DNA of 64,000 bases. Origin: Bacteroides sp. (GTDB lineage: Bacteria; Bacteroidota; Bacteroidia; Bacteroidales; Muribaculaceae). The notes beneath the pieces are model-generated. The model saw only the letters and a list, made by a program, of their open reading frames with translations. It had not been told where the DNA came from and searched no databases. The stretch lies in contig JAAVCH010000031.1 of NCBI GenBank assembly GCA_014802425.1, forward strand, positions 73,781-137,780, read 5' to 3'. This document shows, piece by piece, positions 60,961 to 64,000 of this stretch (its first letter is position 1; every line of letters starts with the position of its first letter). The position numbers and the translations under genes are program-made.

Positions 60961-62277
60961 ATGAGCAGATTAGTAGCAATAGTAGGGCGGCCCAATGTGG
61001 GAAAATCCACATTGTTCAACCGCTTGACGCAGACCCGCTCGGCCATAGTCGATGACACGGCCGGCACCACACGTGACCGTCAGTACGGCAAAGTCGACTG
61101 GCAGGGACAGGAATTCTCGATCGTCGACACCGGCGGTTGGGTAGTGAATTCCGACGACATATTCGAAGAAGAAATCAACAAACAGGTGGAAATCGCCATT
61201 CAGGAGGCTGACGTAATCCTCTTCGTGGTTGACGCCTCCACCGGAGTGACCGACCTCGACGACAAGGTGGCGGCCATCCTGCGCCGCTCCAAGAAGCCCG
61301 TGATACTGGTGGCCAACAAGGACGATAAGGGGGACGCGCGCTTCAACGTGCCCGAATTCTATTCCCTCGGCCTGGGCGACCCTGTATCGATATCTTCGGC
61401 CAGCGGCAGCGGTACGGGCGACCTGCTCGACATCGTGGTGGCCGATATGCCGGAGCCCAAGGAGGATGACGTGCCGGAAGACGACATAGCCAAGTTCGCC
61501 ATCGTCGGGCGTCCGAATGCCGGAAAGTCATCCCTTATCAACGCCTTCCTCGGCGAGGAACGGCATATCGTGACCGATATCGCCGGCACCACCCGCGACT
61601 CCATCTACCACCGCTACAATAAATTCGGCTTCGACTTCTATCTCGTCGACACGGCCGGAATCCGCAAGAAGCAGAAGGTGGACGAAGACATTGAGTACTA
61701 CAGCGTGATTCGCTCCATCCGCGCCATCGAGGCCAGTGACGTCTGCATCCTCATGATTGACGCCACACGCGGCATCGAGGCGCAGGACGGCAACATCTTC
61801 TCCCTCATACAGCGCAACAAGAAGGGGCTGGTGGTGTGTGTCAATAAGTGGGACCTCATCGAGGACCGCTCGCTTGAGACGCAGAAGCGTTACGAGGCCG
61901 CCATCCGCGCCAAGTTCGCTCCCTTCACCGACTTCCCCATCCTCTTTACTTCGGCGCTTACGAAGGAACGCATCTACAAGGTGCTTGAGACCGCCACGGC
62001 GGTATATGAAAACCGCCGCCGCATCATACCCACCTCCCAGCTCAACACTTACATGCTTGAGCAGATCGCCATTACTCCTCCGCCGAGCAACAAGGGAAAA
62101 TTCGTGAAGATCAAATACGTGACGATGCTTAAGGATTCCGTCATACCGACTTTCGTATTCTTCTGCAATCTTCCGCAGTGGGTCAAGGAGCCCTACCGCC
62201 GCTTCCTTGAGAACAAGATCCGCGAGAAATGGGACTTCCACGGCACGCCGATTCAGATTTTCATGCGCGATAAATAA
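60961..62277 (+). CDS. der: GTPase Der (EngA)
   Basis: This 438-residue tandem GTPase acts in 50S subunit assembly. Two G domains are visible: GRPNVGKST near the N-terminus with DTAGTTRD and DTGG, then GRPNAGKSS near residue 183 with DIAGTTRDS and DTAGIRKK. The C-terminal KH-like domain ends with PIQIFMRDK. The length matches the family. It is transcribed with or soon after era. Confidence 0.98.
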   Translation: MSRLVAIVGRPNVGKSTLFNRLTQTRSAIVDDTAGTTRDRQYGKVDWQGQEFSIVDTGGWVVNSDDIFEEEINKQVEIAIQEADVILFVVDASTGVTDLDDKVAAILRRSKKPVILVANKDDKGDARFNVPEFYSLGLGDPVSISSASGSGTGDLLDIVVADMPEPKEDDVPEDDIAKFAIVGRPNAGKSSLINAFLGEERHIVTDIAGTTRDSIYHRYNKFGFDFYLVDTAGIRKKQKVDEDIEYYSVIRSIRAIEASDVCILMIDATRGIEAQDGNIFSLIQRNKKGLVVCVNKWDLIEDRSLETQKRYEAAIRAKFAPFTDFPILFTSALTKERIYKVLETATAVYENRRRIIPTSQLNTYMLEQIAITPPPSNKGKFVKIKYVTMLKDSVIPTFVFFCNLPQWVKEPYRRFLENKIREKWDFHGTPIQIFMRDK

Positions 62278-62286
62278 GCGGAGTAG

Positions 62287-62313
62287 GGGGAGACCCCGTA
62301 AGGGTATCTCCCC
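62287..62313 (+). terminator. Hairpin after der
   Basis: GGGGAGA (62287-62293) pairs with TCTCCCC (62307-62313), 10 bases after the der stop codon. There is no clear T run. Confidence 0.5.
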
Positions 62314-62404
62314 GCTGACCGCAATATTATAGAAATACGCTGGTATTGTAACCCGAAATGGAGTGAAATGTCTGCTTTATGGTGGACATTTCATTTTATT
62401 TATC

Positions 62405-62412
62405 TATATTTG
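62405..62412 (+). promoter_or_regulatory. -7 box of the GYF/TM2 protein gene
   Basis: TATATTTG, about 78 bases before the start codon. Several TTT-containing sites lie upstream, but none at ideal -33 spacing. Confidence 0.45.
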
Positions 62413-62490
62413 TGGTGTAGACCCTTGGAAAATCCGGTGATGTGTTCCACAGGGACAGTCAAGTAATAAATTGAATAAACAAAAGACAAA

Positions 62491-63285
62491 ATGGAAAACA
62501 ACTGGTATATAGTGGCTCCCGACGGTCAGCGCGTCGGACCGCTCCTGCGATCGCAGCTGAAAGAATACGGCCTCACGCCGTCGACGGTGGTATGGCATCC
62601 CGGTATGGCCGACTGGCAGGCGGCTGCCGGGGTGGCTCCGCTTGCCGACTTGCTCGGTGCCGCGACTGAGGTTGTGGTGGATGAAGAGGCCGTTGCGGTG
62701 GAGTCGCAGGACATACCCGTCGACGACGGACCGAAATATCCCTCCGGCCCGCAGTCCAACCCCGGCTATGGCCCGCAGGGGCAGCCCGGCTACGGCCCTA
62801 ATCCCGGCTATGCCCCGCAGGGTCAGCCTGGCTACGGTCCTAACCCCGGTTATGGCCCGCAGGGTCAGCCCGGCTACGGTCCTAACCCCGGTTATGGCCC
62901 GCAGGGTCAGCCTGGCTACGGTCCTAACCCCGGTTACGGCCCGCAGGGTCAGCCCGGCTACGGTCCTAACCCCGGTTACGGCCCGCAGGGCTATCCGAAT
63001 AATAACGGCAACTGGCGGCAGGGAGCCTATGACAATTACATACCTGCCACTGATAAGTCGGGCCTTGTGGCCGGACTGCTTGCAATAATCTTCGGTTCAT
63101 TGGGTGTGCAGTATTTCTATTGCGGCAAAATAGGGGGTGGATTCCTTTGCATCCTTCTCACGCTTATCACCTGCGGGGCCTGGTACATCGTCTCACTCAT
63201 CCAAGGCATCTATATGCTCACCCTGACACCGGCCGAATTCGAACGAAAATATGTGCTCACCAACTCCACTTTCCCACTTTTTTGA
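62491..63285 (+). CDS. GYF-TM2 domain membrane protein with Gly/Pro/Tyr/Gln repeats
   Basis: This 264-residue protein has three parts. Residues about 1-52 are a GYF_2-like domain (NNWYIVAPDGQRVGPLLRSQ .. VVWHPGMADWQAA). A middle region of about 80 residues holds a 14-residue repeat, YGPQGQPGYGPNPG and variants, of roughly five and a half copies. The end is a TM2 domain with two membrane helices (GLVAGLLAIIFGSLGVQYFY, GGGFLCILLTLITCGAWYIV) and a conserved polar tail. Proline/glycine/tyrosine-rich linkers in such proteins are usually flexible. The role is unknown; GYF domains can bind proline-rich peptides, so self or partner binding is possible. Confidence 0.9.
   Translation: MENNWYIVAPDGQRVGPLLRSQLKEYGLTPSTVVWHPGMADWQAAAGVAPLADLLGAATEVVVDEEAVAVESQDIPVDDGPKYPSGPQSNPGYGPQGQPGYGPNPGYAPQGQPGYGPNPGYGPQGQPGYGPNPGYGPQGQPGYGPNPGYGPQGQPGYGPNPGYGPQGYPNNNGNWRQGAYDNYIPATDKSGLVAGLLAIIFGSLGVQYFYCGKIGGGFLCILLTLITCGAWYIVSLIQGIYMLTLTPAEFERKYVLTNSTFPLF
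62758..62991 (+). repeat. 42-bp in-frame tandem repeat
   Basis: Five full units start at 62758, 62800, 62842, 62884 and 62926, with a partial unit after 62968. They encode the 14-residue repeat of the GYF/TM2 protein. Units three to five are almost identical in DNA, which points to recent copy-number change. Confidence 0.85.
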
Positions 63286-63308
63286 CCTCCTCTCCATAGA
63301 AAAACAGG

Positions 63309-63336
63309 GGCCTGCGCCATGCGCAGGTCCTTTTTT
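63309..63336 (+). terminator. Intrinsic terminator after the GYF/TM2 gene
   Basis: GGCCTGCGC pairs with GCGCAGGTC (one G-U pair), followed by six T, 23 bases after the stop codon. Confidence 0.85.
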
Positions 63337-63401
63337 ATGGTTCCATCATGAGTATTTCATGTTTTTTCTCATAGATCATGTTGCTTTACGGCATATTTCC
63401 C

Positions 63402-63457
63402 CATTACCCCGGAGGGGTTCCACCTCGGTTAGCCCGGGGCCCGGCCCCGGGCTAACC
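63402..63457. repeat. REP-like element copy
   Basis: It has the same organisation as the arms at 3108-3291: CATTACCCCGGAGGGG, then a palindrome built on GCCCGGGGC. A GTCCC..GGGAC hairpin follows at 63474-63488. It lies in the 715-base gap after the GYF/TM2 gene. Confidence 0.7.
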
Positions 63458-63489
63458 AATCGCCGATATGCCAGTCCCGAAGGGACTGC

Positions 63490-63944
63490 ACTTCATACAC
63501 CCCATAAAAACCGCCCCGTCATCCTCCCGCGCGCTCCCATATCCCGTAGCTCCTCCCGCTACATACATAATACTCCGTCACGATAGGGGTGTCTCTCCTC
63601 ATATAATCATCCTCAGTGACGATAGATGATTCTACTCCTTTCCATTTCTCTTCCCCTTTTTTCACCTTTTCCCCACTTTCTTTCTCCCTTTTCCCCTCTT
63701 TTTTTGCCCTCAAATCCATAAACAAACAGGGTCTGCGCACGCCGCAAACCCCTGTTTTCATAAGTCCATCATGCTTTTTTTCATGGATTAATCCTGTTTT
63801 TTCAGAGGGGGTGATGCTGTACAGCATAGTTCCGCAGTACGTGATTTACATTCGTTAACGTTCATTTACATATTTTTTGGCTACTGATAATCAATATTTT
63901 AGTCTGAAAAAACAAATAAAATTCGATTTTGTTCGCGCTGCCTC
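63490..63944. other. Non-coding A+T- and T-rich stretch
   Basis: I see no supported gene here. Part of it (63713-63800) resembles the terminator-side sequence at 63295-63390: similar ACAGGG..CTGCGC hairpin, then TCCATCATG and a T run followed by CAT. A further hairpin with T run lies at 63727-63759. A minus-strand open frame of 102 codons (63519-63827) is lysine/glutamate-rich, spans these hairpins and is probably not a gene. Confidence 0.5.
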
Positions 63945-63976
63945 TTGCGGGCGGCTGAAAAATGTTGTAACTTTGC
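63945..63976 (+). promoter_or_regulatory. Strong promoter reading off the right edge
   Basis: TTG (63945-63947), 20 bases, TAACTTTGC (63968-63976, exact). Transcription would start near 63983 and continue past the window end, so the gene it serves is outside this window. Confidence 0.7.
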
Positions 63977-64000
63977 AACCGCAAACGGGAAACAACGCCA

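Noticed and set aside
63519..63827. Minus-strand open frame of 102 codons near the right end
   Set aside because: It runs through hairpin and T-run sequences, has low-complexity Lys/Glu content and no promoter or homology I can recognise.

Overview
The window reads as a chromosomal segment of a Bacteroidales bacterium, most likely of the Muribaculaceae (S24-7) type. Three things support this: repeated promoters of the Bacteroidota pattern (TTTG or TTG, about 19-20 bases, then TAnnTTTGC); eleven secreted proteins that share a type IX secretion (T9SS) type A-like C-terminal tail; and the gene order DUF177-rpmF-fabH-era-der. The DNA is G+C-rich by eye, with A+T-rich promoter regions. No phage, insertion sequence with a transposase, or CRISPR array was seen.

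Layout. 0.1-3.1 kb: gap (GAPDH) and a DegT-family sugar aminotransferase, followed by a REP-like inverted repeat. 3.4-8.4 kb: an AspT/YidE-type transporter, an NhaC-type antiporter, then pyrH-frr. 8.5-11.0 kb (minus strand): nadA, a SpoU RNA methyltransferase and a family 2 glycosyltransferase, in one tight operon. 11.0-11.7 kb: a non-coding, partly A+T-rich stretch packed with TTATTGACA-type 9-mers, the most unusual element here and a candidate replication origin or iteron region. 11.7-14.6 kb: a four-subunit ferredoxin-dependent 2-oxoacid oxidoreductase. 14.7-22.1 kb: a sirtuin lacking zinc cysteines, a giant secreted protein, a small lipoprotein, cdd and recA. 22.4-29.9 kb: four consecutive secreted tail proteins, likely one operon, two of them with an Omp28-like CxxC domain. 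30.1-35.3 kb: pgi, gpsA, lysS, rsmA. 35.4-44.1 kb: a secreted C1 peptidase, tRNA-Ser, then three more secreted proteins including an M6 metalloprotease. 44.2-45.1 kb: a decayed BspA-like leucine-rich-repeat gene between 20-bp inverted repeats. 45.2-54.2 kb: two giant secreted proteins. 54.3-57.6 kb: a LysM glucosaminidase, tRNA-Arg and a second M6 metalloprotease. 57.7-62.3 kb: DUF177, rpmF, fabH, era, der. 62.5-64.0 kb: a GYF/TM2 repeat protein, a further REP-like copy, and a strong promoter firing off the right edge.

The genes fall into two groups. One is conserved housekeeping: glycolysis (gap, pgi), lipid precursors (gpsA, fabH), ribosome assembly and recycling (frr, rsmA, era, der, rpmF), NAD and pyrimidine metabolism (nadA, pyrH, cdd), and recombination (recA). 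The other is an interspersed set of exported proteins: adhesin-like beta-sandwich proteins, thioredoxin-like Omp28 relatives, and M6 and C1 peptidases. Eleven of these carry the same sorting tail and are probably delivered by a T9SS encoded elsewhere; none of its machinery genes is in this window. Domain calls come from reading the translated sequence without database searches.
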